Assembly: GCA_963509715.1 (NCBI GenBank)
Contig: CAUPCB010000003.1
Location: 1 to 64,000 of the forward strand
Direction of reading: 5' to 3'
Length of the DNA: 64,000 nt
From: JABCPE02 sp963509715
GTDB taxonomy: Bacteria > Bacteroidota > Bacteroidia > Flavobacteriales > Weeksellaceae
The notes beneath the pieces are model-generated. The model had not been told where the DNA came from and searched no databases. It saw nothing but the letters and a program-made list of their open reading frames with translations. Positions 41,988-50,550 of the stretch are shown piece by piece. The translations under genes and the position numbers were made by a program. The first letter of the stretch is position 1. Each line of letters opens with the position of its first letter.

Positions 41988-42600
41988 TTTCTTTTTTTAT
42001 TAAATTTTCTACTATTTCTAAACCTTTTGGCGTTACGATTGACCTTAGATAAAACTCTAAAAACTTGTCATCGTGTTCTTTTATTGATATACTTTTTCCT
42101 ATTTCTTCTGGGAATTCTTCATATAAATCGATGGCATCACATCCTGCAATAAACTGAACGGCCAAAAAAGATTTATCCAGATTTTCTCTGTAGATTCCTT
42201 GTTTTATTCCCTCACTTATATTGTTTTCGATATGGTTTTTCACATCCTTGCAGCGTTTTTTTTCAAATTCATAACAGAGCTCTGGGTAATATTTTTTAAG
42301 CTGAAAAAAACAAGGCGATGTTTCAAAATCTTTTCCTAAAATACCATCTATTGATTCTTTTATTTTGAAATGCTCATGAATAGCCGTTTCGCATTTTCCT
42401 GATATTTCTGCAATTTTGCTGAAAGCCAGATTATACACATAATCTAGAGTAGCCTTTACTAAATCTTCTTTTGATGGGAAATACTGATAAATAGTCTTTT
42501 TTGAAATATGAAGCGCCTGTGCGATATCATCCATCCCTACGGTCTTAAAGCCATTCCTTAGGAATAATTCCTTTGATTTTTCTAATATAGTGTCTTTCAT
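41977..42600 (-). CDS. TetR/AcrR family regulator of the RND operon
   Basis: About 207 residues. The N-terminal helix-turn-helix (SKELFLRNGFKTVGMDDIAQ; ALHISKKTIYQYFPSKEDL) is followed by a helical ligand domain. The ORF can extend 8 codons upstream, but a TATATTTG -7 element at 42622-42629 puts transcription start near 42615, so I use the Met at 42600. As first gene of the pump operon it probably represses its own transcription; a nearby inverted repeat is a candidate operator. Confidence 0.9.
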   Translation of the reverse strand: MKDTILEKSKELFLRNGFKTVGMDDIAQALHISKKTIYQYFPSKEDLVKATLDYVYNLAFSKIAEISGKCETAIHEHFKIKESIDGILGKDFETSPCFFQLKKYYPELCYEFEKKRCKDVKNHIENNISEGIKQGIYRENLDKSFLAVQFIAGCDAIDLYEEFPEEIGKSISIKEHDDKFLEFYLRSIVTPKGLEIVENLIKKENEI

Positions 42601-42621
42601 ATTTTGTCTGATTTTGTTTTG

Positions 42622-42629
42622 CAAATATA
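42622..42629 (-). promoter_or_regulatory. -7 element of the tetR-RND operon
   Basis: TATATTTG on the minus strand, 22 nt before the chosen tetR start codon. A CAA (TTG on minus) at 42644-42646 is only 14 nt away, closer than usual. Confidence 0.5.
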
Positions 42630-42638
42630 TAAAAACTA

Positions 42639-42665
42639 GGAAACAAAAAAGTAAAAAAAGTTTCC
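42639..42665. promoter_or_regulatory. candidate TetR operator (inverted repeat)
   Basis: GGAAAC and GTTTCC are perfect complements separated by 15 A-rich nt. The dyad overlaps the expected -33 region of the tetR-RND promoter, the usual place for an autorepressor site. Confidence 0.4.
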
Positions 42666-42748
42666 AAGTTCATTCGTTTCTTGTAAAGTATTGATTTTCA
42701 GTAATAAAAATTTCACTCTTTTAAAGAAAATTATTGGAAAGAGAAAAA

Positions 42749-44026
42749 CTATTTATAGTAAGTTTCCAAAAAGATGAAAAAATTATTCATTCTGTAGATG
42801 TTATTTGCCGCCAAATAAACACACAGAACAAGAATGACGGAAACCAAGAAATTCAGAATTTTAGGCTGTTTTTGGTAAGAATGGAACAGCCAGCCAAGGA
42901 ACAGCGGATAGACAAAAACGAAATGTCCTCCATAGATATAGGCAACATTAAGCCCGAATTTTAGGACGCAGTGTATGATGATATCCACTAAAAACGAAAG
43001 TGTAAGTATCTGGAAATAAGTGTTTTTAAAGTTTTTTATAATGCTCCAAACCACCAATATGAGCAAAATCCCAACAAAGAGATAAGGCCAATCGGACTTG
43101 TAAACATCCATAAAAAGGGCTTTGTATTCGAAGCCTTTTTTGTTGTTATAGTTTTTAATGATGAACCCAGGGAATAATATGTTACCGCCTAAAAACCAAG
43201 AGGTTACCATATCCCAAAAAGGCACAGATTTCGAGTTGGAAAACTTTTCGTACTGCTCATCGGTTTTAGTAAGAATTTGCTTCAAATTAAAATCCATCCG
43301 CATCAGGAACAATAGAACAAAAACTCCAGCGGAAAGGGCTACTTTCAGAGTTGCTTGCCAGAATTTTTTCCAAGACAGAAAAAGTCTTTTTTCAAATAAA
43401 ATAGGAATGTAAGTTTTGACAATATTCGTGATGGTAAGCCCTCCAATCGCTATGCCAGAGAGCATCAGCAGGAAAAAAGGAATGCTCTGTTTCTGCTGGA
43501 TTTTTTTTGCAGCGTAATAATTAAAAAAGGTCAGAAGAAAAAGCGAATAAGTGTAAGTTTCGGGTGTAAAAGACAAAAGAATATTCGTGGAGAAAAAAGC
43601 AAAGAAAACGGTCAAAAGCCACGCTGATTTATTAGAAATCAAAGTGATATTGGTCAAATATTTATAAATCTGAACCAAAGTCAAACTAATAGTAATGGTG
43701 CTGAGCCACGCCCAAACCAGTCTGAAAATCTCGTTTTTCTCGCCGCCAGAAACGAAAAGTGCAAAATTCCGTAAAAAATCAAAAAAATAGATAGACAGTG
43801 GATGCCGTTCAAAACCTCCACCAGTCATGATAATCGCTCGGTTATCAAAGCTAAAATAAGCATCCCATGGAATACGGTCATCGAAAATGATGCGGTATTT
43901 CAGTGCGATGATACTTCCTAAACTCCCATAAACAAGCACGAATAAGCCGAATAAAAGATATTCTGCTTTGTTATTTGGGAAGAGAAGGGATAGGGCGCTG
44001 TGGATTTTTGATTTTAGTTTTGTCAT
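42749..44026 (-). CDS. polytopic membrane protein, GT-C glycosyltransferase-like (DUF6080-like)
   Basis: A 425-residue protein with about ten membrane helices. The first periplasmic loop after TM1 carries IFDDRIPWDAYFSFDNRAII and FERHPLSIYFFDF, a layout like GT-C (mannosyl/arabinosyl) transferases, where acidic residues in this loop are catalytic. LLSFTPETYTYSLFLL is a later conserved-looking motif. I assign it tentatively to DUF6080-type proteins from memory. It may transfer lipid-linked sugars at the envelope (inference). It is monocistronic, diverging from tadA. Confidence 0.65.
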   Translation of the reverse strand: MTKLKSKIHSALSLLFPNNKAEYLLFGLFVLVYGSLGSIIALKYRIIFDDRIPWDAYFSFDNRAIIMTGGGFERHPLSIYFFDFLRNFALFVSGGEKNEIFRLVWAWLSTITISLTLVQIYKYLTNITLISNKSAWLLTVFFAFFSTNILLSFTPETYTYSLFLLTFFNYYAAKKIQQKQSIPFFLLMLSGIAIGGLTITNIVKTYIPILFEKRLFLSWKKFWQATLKVALSAGVFVLLFLMRMDFNLKQILTKTDEQYEKFSNSKSVPFWDMVTSWFLGGNILFPGFIIKNYNNKKGFEYKALFMDVYKSDWPYLFVGILLILVVWSIIKNFKNTYFQILTLSFLVDIIIHCVLKFGLNVAYIYGGHFVFVYPLFLGWLFHSYQKQPKILNFLVSVILVLCVYLAANNIYRMNNFFIFLETYYK

Positions 44027-44031
44027 TGCTG

Positions 44032-44039
44032 CAAAATTA
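44032..44039 (-). promoter_or_regulatory. -7 element of the DUF6080-like gene
   Basis: TAATTTTG on the minus strand, 6 nt before the start codon at 44026, implying a very short or absent leader. Confidence 0.4.
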
Positions 44040-44090
44040 GAAAAATATAACAGAAAAGAACATTTCCCATGAAAGCAGATTTTTATTTTC

Positions 44091-44098
44091 TATTTTTG
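44091..44098 (+). promoter_or_regulatory. -7 element of the tadA-like gene
   Basis: TATTTTTG, 18 nt before the start codon at 44116. Confidence 0.45.
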
Positions 44099-44115
44099 CT
44101 GAAACATTTAGAAAT

Positions 44116-44547
44116 ATGTTTTCCGACGAATATTTTATGAAAGCAGCTCTCCAAGAGGCTCTCTATGCCCTTGAAGAAGAGGAAGTTCCGATAGGCTGTG
44201 TGATAGTTTGTAATAATAAAATTATCGCTAGAGGACATAATCTCACCGAACGGCTGAACGACATCACAGCCCACGCCGAAATGCAGAGTGTAACCTCAGC
44301 GGCCAATTTTCTTGGCGGTAAATACCTGAAAGACTGCACGATGTATGTGACTCTGGAGCCGTGCGTGATGTGTGCTGGAGCTTTGTTTTGGTCGCAGATT
44401 TCTCGCTTGGTCATCGGAGCAAGAGATGAGAAGCGCGGTTTTCTAAACAAAGGAATAGAGCTCCACCCTAAAACAGAAATCATCACAGGTGTTTTAGAGG
44501 AAGAATGCTCCCTTTTGGTCAGTGAGTTTTTCAAGGGAAAACGATAA
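44116..44547 (+). CDS. tadA: nucleoside deaminase, TadA-like (tRNA adenosine deaminase)
   Basis: A 143-residue zinc-dependent deaminase. The catalytic motif is HAEMQS with the proton-shuttling Glu, and the other zinc ligands are in EPCVMCAG. EEEVPIGCVIV and GHNLTERLNDITAHAE match TadA, which makes inosine at the wobble position of tRNA-Arg. Guanine/cytosine deaminase is a less likely alternative. It converges with pabC at 2 bases. Confidence 0.88.
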   Translation: MFSDEYFMKAALQEALYALEEEEVPIGCVIVCNNKIIARGHNLTERLNDITAHAEMQSVTSAANFLGGKYLKDCTMYVTLEPCVMCAGALFWSQISRLVIGARDEKRGFLNKGIELHPKTEIITGVLEEECSLLVSEFFKGKR

Positions 44548-44549
44548 AT

Positions 44550-45143
44550 TTATTTTAACTCTTCTATGGAATACACAAAATCTTGGTTGAATTCATTCAT
44601 AGAGTTGATGAGCTGAAAATGAGAGAATTCGTTTAGGTTTTGTAGGGTGATTTCTGTTTCTTTTATTATTCCTTGTTTTAGGAGGTTTTGTCGCTGAACA
44701 CCATTGAGCAAGAAACTTTTAGGCGTGTACCAAGTTTGGTTTTTTAGGAACAGAAGATTAGAAAAAGAAGTGTCCGTAATCTGTCCGTTTTTCACGATGA
44801 TGATTTCCTGCGCTCGGGCTTTTTTTTTCATTTTTTCAAATTCTGTGCGATCTGCAAATTTGAAATCGTACGAAAAATCATTATTCTCCACCAGCTCAAA
44901 AGTTTCTATTTCTGGAAATGCATATGGGAGCATTTGAGATTTGAAATTTCCCTCCAAATCATACACGATGCGCAGTTTGTAGAGTCCGTCTTCATCATGC
45001 TCTAAATCCTTGAAAATCTTTTCTAAATCTATGCAGCATTCCTTCCCGAAATGCGCAAAAGTCTCACGAACCCTCTGCTGATGAAGGTCTAATAAGAATG
45101 CTTTTTGGTCTTCTACTTTTATGCTTTCAATAAATTGGGACAT
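44550..45143 (-). CDS. pabC: aminotransferase class IV, aminodeoxychorismate lyase-like
   Basis: A 197-residue PLP fold-type IV protein, shorter than the usual 270 residues of PabC. Readable motifs are RVRETFAHFG near the start, KKKARAQEIIIVKNGQITDT and SFSNLLFLKNQTWYTPKSFLL downstream. The N-terminal subdomain is reduced. The start overlaps the pabB stop by 17 bases, which supports the role as 4-amino-4-deoxychorismate lyase giving p-aminobenzoate. PabC of this short form is common in Bacteroidota annotations. Confidence 0.82.
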   Translation of the reverse strand: MSQFIESIKVEDQKAFLLDLHQQRVRETFAHFGKECCIDLEKIFKDLEHDEDGLYKLRIVYDLEGNFKSQMLPYAFPEIETFELVENNDFSYDFKFADRTEFEKMKKKARAQEIIIVKNGQITDTSFSNLLFLKNQTWYTPKSFLLNGVQRQNLLKQGIIKETEITLQNLNEFSHFQLINSMNEFNQDFVYSIEELK

Positions 45144-46101
45144 ATATTTTATTTTTCATTTCTTGATATTCATCTTCCAGCTGGCTCATATGGGTGATTC
45201 CTCCGCCGCTTTTGAAGTAGAATTTTTCGTTTTCTTTTTCTATAAAACGAATCATCACACAGCTGTCCAGATTTCTGCCGTCGAACCAACCGCAAACGCC
45301 CGTGTAAAAGCCTCTTTGGTAGTTTTCCGCTTCTAAAACAATTTCCAAAGTCTTCATTTTCGGTGCACCTAGAATAGACCCTGCGGGAAGCAGTTTTTGG
45401 AGAATGTCGCCTATATTTTGCTGAAATTCAGGTTTTAGTTCTCCTGAAATTTTGGAGCTCATAGCGTATAAATCTCTCTGGCGGGTTTTGATGAAATCTA
45501 TCCTTTGGAACTCTTCCAGCTGGACATTATCCGCTACCATGCTGAGGTCGTTTCGTAGTAAATCCACCACAGTATAATGCTCGGCAAGCTCTTTTTTGTC
45601 TTCTTTCAGAACATTGACAGCGTTCTCCACCGAGGCATCGATAGTGCCTTTCATCGGGTAGGTGAAAATTTTATTTTCTTTGATTTCCACGAAAGTTTCT
45701 GGCGAAAAAAATACAAATTGGTCATCGAAATAGACTTTGTATTTCGCATCAGAAATTTTGTAAATTTCCTTTAAAGAAAGGTTGGTTTTTATCTCCGTCT
45801 GGCAGGTATAGTTAGCAAGGTAGGAATTTCCGCCTTTCAGGTTTTTTTGAACAATTTCAAAGCCTTTTTGGTAATCTTCCTTGCTCTGTGGAAAATTTTC
45901 CCAGAAAATATTTTTTTCTGAATTTTGAATTGGTTTTTCGAATTTGAAATCAGGAAATTTGATGAAAATATCTGCCTTTTCCAAATCTTTTTCTTCGATA
46001 ATGATGATATTCTGAGCCAAAAAATCAATCATAAAAAAGAAAGGAATTTCATTCGCAGAGAGGAAGTTCATTTTCTCAAAAGAGCCTTGAAAATTTTTCA
46101 T
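45127..46101 (-). CDS. pabB: aminodeoxychorismate synthase component I (short PabB)
   Basis: A 324-residue chorismate-utilising enzyme lacking the N-terminal domain of longer PabB/TrpE proteins. Conserved core motifs are GNSYLANYTCQTEI, FTYPMKGTIDA (usually PIKGT, here Met), VVDLLRNDLSMV, LLPAGSILGAPKMKT and FKSGGGITHMSQLEDEYQE. Together with PabA it makes 4-amino-4-deoxychorismate for folate. A TATTTTTG element ends 5 nt upstream of the first ATG, so either the mRNA is leaderless or translation starts at Met11 (46071). Confidence 0.9.
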   Translation of the reverse strand: MKNFQGSFEKMNFLSANEIPFFFMIDFLAQNIIIIEEKDLEKADIFIKFPDFKFEKPIQNSEKNIFWENFPQSKEDYQKGFEIVQKNLKGGNSYLANYTCQTEIKTNLSLKEIYKISDAKYKVYFDDQFVFFSPETFVEIKENKIFTYPMKGTIDASVENAVNVLKEDKKELAEHYTVVDLLRNDLSMVADNVQLEEFQRIDFIKTRQRDLYAMSSKISGELKPEFQQNIGDILQKLLPAGSILGAPKMKTLEIVLEAENYQRGFYTGVCGWFDGRNLDSCVMIRFIEKENEKFYFKSGGGITHMSQLEDEYQEMKNKIYVPIY

Positions 46102-46105
46102 AGTG

Positions 46106-46133
46106 CAAAAATAAAACTAAAACTTTATTTTTG
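46106..46133. promoter_or_regulatory. divergent -7 elements of pabB (-) and the membrane protein gene (+)
   Basis: TATTTTTG occurs on the minus strand at 46106-46113 and on the plus strand at 46126-46133. They face away from each other with a 12-bp gap, so both promoters occupy one short segment and their polymerases would compete. Confidence 0.5.
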
Positions 46134-46150
46134 CATAAAATAGAATAAAA

Positions 46151-46867
46151 ATGGAACGAAAAATAGATACAGGGCAGATTTTCAGCGAGGCGTTTGATTA
46201 TTGGAAATCAGTGATGAGGTTTAATCTCGCCTTTTCGATATTGTATTTCAGTTTATTTATGCTGCTGACTTATGGTCTGGCGAATTACCTCGGCGTTTGG
46301 GAAAAATTCATGGAAATGCAATCGGTAACGGATATACAGGCGTATGTTAAGAAATTAAATGAGCTGGTTGGTTCAAAAGATGTAATGCAGTTTTCGTTAT
46401 TAAGTGTTTTTTGCTCTGGACTGGTTTTCCCTCTGCATATAGGATTTTTCAAGATTTTTAAGAAAATAGACAATAAGGAAGAGCCTGTTTTGGGTGATTT
46501 GTTTGAAGGTTATCAAGGAGCTAATTTTATAAAATATGCAGTATATTACATTCTTTGGATGATGATTTACAGATTTATGAGCCAGTTGGTGCTTCCTACT
46601 CCGCTTTGGGTGATGCTTACGCTTTTTGTTTCTCCGCTGATGTATTTCAGGAATGAACCTTTGGGAACGGCGATGGTTACAAGTTTTCAGGCGATGCGTG
46701 GGAATTTTTTAACACTATTAATCTGTGTCATCGGGACTGCATTTATCAGCTACCTCGGTTTAGTTGTATTTCTGGTGGGATATGCGCTGACTTTTCCTTT
46801 TTGGAATGCGATGATTTACACTTTATATAAAAATATTTTTACAGAAGAAATAAACAATAATTTATAA
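46151..46867 (+). CDS. hypothetical polytopic membrane protein
   Basis: A 238-residue protein with about five to six membrane helices (RFNLAFSILYFSLFMLLTYG near 25-45; SLLSVFCSGLVFPLHIGFF near 80-100; YILWMMIYRFMSQLVL; LLICVIGTAFISYLGLVVF). The start ERKIDTGQIFSEAFDYWK is typical of Bacteroidota membrane proteins of unknown function whose N-terminus lies on the cytoplasmic face. I do not recognise a named family. The M1 peptidase gene starts 2 bases after its stop, so they are co-transcribed. Confidence 0.8.
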   Translation: MERKIDTGQIFSEAFDYWKSVMRFNLAFSILYFSLFMLLTYGLANYLGVWEKFMEMQSVTDIQAYVKKLNELVGSKDVMQFSLLSVFCSGLVFPLHIGFFKIFKKIDNKEEPVLGDLFEGYQGANFIKYAVYYILWMMIYRFMSQLVLPTPLWVMLTLFVSPLMYFRNEPLGTAMVTSFQAMRGNFLTLLICVIGTAFISYLGLVVFLVGYALTFPFWNAMIYTLYKNIFTEEINNNL

Positions 46868-46869
46868 AT

Positions 46870-48726
46870 ATGAAAAAAGTAATTTTACTAATCAGCTTTT
46901 GCTTTTCATTCATGCTGTCTGCTCAGAAAGGAGCTTATTATCAGCAATATGTGAAGTACAAAATGAACATCGATGTAGATGCGTCTAATTATTCTTACCA
47001 CGGAAAACAGAGCATAGAATACACGAACAATTCGCCTGATGAGCTGAAAGTAGTGTATTTTCACTTGTACTGGAATGCCTTTAAGCCTAATTCTATGATG
47101 GACCAAAGGGTGGCCAACCAAGGGCTGAACGCAGATGGGCGTCTGATGACCAAAGTAAATGGGAAACCAGTCTCTCGTTTGGCTTCTATTCCTGCTAATG
47201 AAGAGGGAAGCCAGAAAATAAACTGGATAAAACAAAAAGATAAAGACCTAAAATTCGAAATTCAGGAAACGATAATGAAAGTTTATCTGAATGAACCACT
47301 GAAACCAAATTCCACTACGACTTTCACGATGGACTGGGACGCAGTGATTCCACACCAAATCCGAAGAGCAGGGCGAAACAACCGAGAAGGCGTAGAAATG
47401 TCTATGTCCCAGTGGTATCCTAAAATCGCAGAATATGACTATGACGGCTGGGCGACTTTTGACTATGTAGGAAGGGAGTTTCATGCGCCGTTTGGAGATT
47501 TTGATGTGACAATCAATATTGACAAAGACTATGTCATCGGAGCAGGAGGAACACTCCAAAACCCTAATGAAGTGAAGGGATATGCACAAAATCCTACAAT
47601 CAAAGAAGATAGAAACGGAAAGGCAACTTGGAGATGGAGAGCCAAAAATATTTTGGATTTCGCTTGGGCAGCAGACCCAGATTTTTCGGTGGAAGAGATG
47701 ACCGTAATCGATGGGCCTAAACTATATTTCGTTTATCAAAAATCAGAAAAAACAAAATATTGGGAAGAAGCGAAACCTCTTGCGGTGAAATTTTTCCAAA
47801 TCATGAATGCTACTTTTGGAAGGTATGCTTATCCAAGCTACAGCTTTATCCAAGGGGGAGACGGCGGTATGGAATACGGAATGTGTACGCTGATGCTGGG
47901 CGAGGCGAGAAACTTGGAAGACCTTGTGAGTCTGATGGTGCATGAGGGGGCGCATTCTTGGTATCAGCAGATGCTCGCAACGAATGAGAGCATGGCTCCT
48001 TGGCTGGATGAAGGTTTTACGACTTATGCGCAAGATTATGTTCTTTATCGATTGTTCCCGCCAGTTCAGCCGCAGCCTAATCCTTTCACGGATGCTATCC
48101 AGAGCTATGTGGCATTCACGAAAAGAAAAATAGAAGAACCAGCGGTTTGGCTTGCTGACCACCATGACCACGGTTCGGCTTACAGTGTGGCATCTTACAC
48201 CAAAGGTGAGCTGTTTTTAGTAGAGCTAGGCTATATTGTAGGGGAAGAGACTTTGTCTAAAATCATGAGAAAATACTATGATGAATGGTCTATGAAACAC
48301 CCTACAGGGCGTGATTTTATGCATATAGCACAGAAAGTTTCGGGAATGGATCTGAAATGGTTTTATCATTACTGGATAAATACTACTAAAACCATAGACT
48401 ATGCGATAAAAGATGTAAAATATGGCGATGGATTTACGACCATTACCCTTGTCAATAAAGGAACAATCCCAATGCCGATAGACTTCTCTGTATTGACAAA
48501 AGACAACAAAATAGTGAACTACCACATTCCGCTCAATATGATGAGAGAACCGAAAAAATCTGATTTCTTCGGGAATTTTACTACCCTTGGTTATTGGAAC
48601 TGGACGGCAAATTATTACACCTTTACGATACCTTTCGGAAAGGAAAAACTTCAGGCTATGGGAATAGATTTTACCCAAAGATTAGCCGATGTGCATCCAG
48701 AGGATAACTTCTTGGAAGTGAAATAA
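46870..48726 (+). CDS. M1 family zinc aminopeptidase, secreted
   Basis: A 618-residue exported peptidase (signal MKKVILLISFCFSFMLSAQ). The gluzincin motif is HEGAHSW with His358, Glu359 and His362, and the third ligand Glu381 lies in WLDEGFTTYA, exactly the HExxH-x18-E spacing. GGDGGMEYGMCTL fits the substrate-binding GxMEN-like region, here GGMEYG. The N-terminal beta domain spans about 20-230. It probably trims peptides in the periplasm or outside. Confidence 0.93.
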   Translation: MKKVILLISFCFSFMLSAQKGAYYQQYVKYKMNIDVDASNYSYHGKQSIEYTNNSPDELKVVYFHLYWNAFKPNSMMDQRVANQGLNADGRLMTKVNGKPVSRLASIPANEEGSQKINWIKQKDKDLKFEIQETIMKVYLNEPLKPNSTTTFTMDWDAVIPHQIRRAGRNNREGVEMSMSQWYPKIAEYDYDGWATFDYVGREFHAPFGDFDVTINIDKDYVIGAGGTLQNPNEVKGYAQNPTIKEDRNGKATWRWRAKNILDFAWAADPDFSVEEMTVIDGPKLYFVYQKSEKTKYWEEAKPLAVKFFQIMNATFGRYAYPSYSFIQGGDGGMEYGMCTLMLGEARNLEDLVSLMVHEGAHSWYQQMLATNESMAPWLDEGFTTYAQDYVLYRLFPPVQPQPNPFTDAIQSYVAFTKRKIEEPAVWLADHHDHGSAYSVASYTKGELFLVELGYIVGEETLSKIMRKYYDEWSMKHPTGRDFMHIAQKVSGMDLKWFYHYWINTTKTIDYAIKDVKYGDGFTTITLVNKGTIPMPIDFSVLTKDNKIVNYHIPLNMMREPKKSDFFGNFTTLGYWNWTANYYTFTIPFGKEKLQAMGIDFTQRLADVHPEDNFLEVK

Positions 48727-48750
48727 ATAATCTTTCAAAAATACACGAAA

Positions 48751-49515
48751 ATGAGCAAAACTTTAGTAGTCAATATAGGAAACACGAATATCCGTTTTGG
48801 GATATTTAGCGGTGATGAATGCCAGACATCATGGGTTATCAATACGAAACCTTATCGCACAAAAGATGAATTTTATTCGCAGTTTCTTTTGTTTTATCAG
48901 ACTTATCAGGTTAAAGCAGATGAGTTTCAGAAAATCATCATCGGTTCTGTGGTGCCGCAGCTTACAACGGTGATTAGCAGTGCTTTGAAGAAGATACATG
49001 GTCTGGAACCTGTTTTGGTAAATAGAAGCACGCCCTCAGGTGTCAGCCATAAATCCAGCCAAATGGGAACTGATATTTATGCCAATTTGGTGGCGGCGCA
49101 TTATCTTTATCCCAAAGACAAAAAGAAGATTATCATAGATTTTGGAACTGCCCTTACGGTGAGTTGTGTAGATGAAAAGGGTGAAACTCAGGGTGTTATC
49201 ATTGCTCCTGGGATTATCACTTCGCTGAATAGTCTAGTTCAACAGACTGCCCAGCTCCCAGAGATAGAGCTGGCTCCTCCGAAAACTGTCTTGGGGCAGG
49301 ATACGGTTTCTTGTATGGTCAGCGGTATGGTCTATGGCTATCTGGGAATGGTGGAAGGCTTCATAGAAAGGGTAAATAACGAGGTGAAGGATAAATGTTT
49401 CGTAATCGCGACAGGTGGAGTTTCCCATATCTATAAACCACTGACAGACAAGATAGATGTCGGCGACCATCTCCACACGCTGAAAGGGCTTTATTTCTTG
49501 GGGAAGGAGGGATAG
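48751..49515 (+). CDS. coaX: type III pantothenate kinase
   Basis: A 254-residue enzyme for the first step of coenzyme A synthesis. The ASKHA-fold phosphate loop is VNIGNTNIRFGIF; the second phosphate motif is IIDFGTALTVSCVDEKG; GVIIAPGI and TGGVSHIYKP are further conserved motifs. The length is standard. It lies 24 bases after the M1 peptidase on the same strand. Confidence 0.95.
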   Translation: MSKTLVVNIGNTNIRFGIFSGDECQTSWVINTKPYRTKDEFYSQFLLFYQTYQVKADEFQKIIIGSVVPQLTTVISSALKKIHGLEPVLVNRSTPSGVSHKSSQMGTDIYANLVAAHYLYPKDKKKIIIDFGTALTVSCVDEKGETQGVIIAPGIITSLNSLVQQTAQLPEIELAPPKTVLGQDTVSCMVSGMVYGYLGMVEGFIERVNNEVKDKCFVIATGGVSHIYKPLTDKIDVGDHLHTLKGLYFLGKEG

Positions 49516-49539
49516 CTGGTTTCTAAAAAGTATGAAATA

Positions 49540-50295
49540 ATGAAATATTTATCAATTATCATTTTGTCTTTCGGTCTATTACTAAGTTGTAAAAAGCCGA
49601 AAGACAGAGTGGAAAAGAGGGAAGATGAAAATACAGTTCAAGAGCTTGTATACAGAAATGATAGTCTAGTTCAAGCAACAAACTTTACAAAAAATGGAAA
49701 TATATCCTACAAGGTAAAGTATAAAAAAGGTATTATATCCGAAATTAAAGACTACTATCCTAGTGGAAAATCTAAAATTGAAACAAAACTAATTTGGTCA
49801 GAAGATAATCAAAATTACTATATAGAAAAAGCCTATTATACAAATGGGAAATTAGAATATGAAGGAGGGGTCAATATAATAAATGATAAAAAATACAGAA
49901 GAGGCTGGTGGATATTTTATACAAAAGAAGGGAAGGCTAAACTTATGTTAGAATTCATTAATGAGGGAAAAATTGAAATTGAAAACCAAAGAATAGTAAT
50001 AGATGTAAATAATCAAACCATTAAAAAAAATGATAGCCATTTTTTTGAAAAAAAGATAATAGAAAAAAATAAAGACAGTATAAAGGTGAATATAAAGTAT
50101 TTTTCTCCCGATACTATTCTTGGTAATATACTTTATATTAGGGATGAAGAAGGGAATGAACTAAAACAAGTAAAGTCTAAAACAAAAGGTTATGATTGGG
50201 ATATTACAATAAGTAGCAAAGACCCCACAGTAAGAACCATAGTGAAAACAAAAAATGGAAAAGGAGCAAGATACTATTATGAAACCATAAAATAA
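49540..50295 (+). CDS. MORN/YwqK-like repeat lipoprotein
   Basis: A 251-residue lipoprotein (signal MKYLSIIILSFGLLLSCKK). Residues about 50-150 contain MORN_2-type repeats: KDYYPSGKSKIETK, KAYYTNGKLEYEGG, RRGWWIFYTKEGK. Such repeats occur in secreted YwqK-like proteins, some annotated as antitoxins, with no fixed function. It is strongly A/T-rich against the neighbouring coaX and mnmA, which suggests an accessory gene. A terminator lies 78 bases after the stop. Confidence 0.75.
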   Translation: MKYLSIIILSFGLLLSCKKPKDRVEKREDENTVQELVYRNDSLVQATNFTKNGNISYKVKYKKGIISEIKDYYPSGKSKIETKLIWSEDNQNYYIEKAYYTNGKLEYEGGVNIINDKKYRRGWWIFYTKEGKAKLMLEFINEGKIEIENQRIVIDVNNQTIKKNDSHFFEKKIIEKNKDSIKVNIKYFSPDTILGNILYIRDEEGNELKQVKSKTKGYDWDITISSKDPTVRTIVKTKNGKGARYYYETIK

Positions 50296-50372
50296 GCTAT
50301 GATTCTAATAATTTAAATATAATCAGTAAACCTAATCAATCCTCAAAAACCTAGAATAAATACAAAAATACT

Positions 50373-50405
50373 AAATCCTCAAAGTGAAATTTGAGGATTT
50401 TTTTA
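50373..50405 (+). terminator. Rho-independent terminator
   Basis: An 11-bp perfect stem (AAATCCTCAAA with TTTGAGGATTT) around a 6-nt loop, followed by T residues. It ends the coaX/MORN-like transcript and precedes the mnmA promoter. Confidence 0.85.
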
Positions 50406-50421
50406 ATCAGATAAAATCATT

Positions 50422-50429
50422 TAAATTTG
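50422..50429 (+). promoter_or_regulatory. -7 element of mnmA-dprA
   Basis: TAAATTTG, 121 nt before the mnmA start, predicting a leader of about 115 nt. No clear -33 at normal spacing; the preceding sequence is the terminator. Confidence 0.5.
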
Positions 50430-50438
50430 CCTCCAAAA

Positions 50439-50483
50439 ATGACAAATACAGATGTTTTTTCTTGGTATTTGTTGTGTTTTTAG
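50439..50483 (+). other. 14-codon ORF in the mnmA leader
   Basis: ATG at 50439 about 10 nt after the -7 element opens a 14-codon frame (MTNTDVFSWYLLCF) ending in TAG. Downstream, CCCTA...TTAGGG (about 50503-50540) can enclose a CCTC/GAGG hairpin. Whether the ORF is translated or regulates mnmA is unknown; it could be chance. Confidence 0.25.
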
Positions 50484-50550
50484 AAGGTTTAACAAAAACG
50501 ACGCCCTATCGTATTTCCTCGTTTTTCAGAGGTTTTAGGGATTTTAGCAT

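Noticed and set aside
45127..46101. Truncated pabB pseudogene
   Set aside because: All core motifs are present from start to end; the short form lacking the N-terminal domain is a known normal variant.
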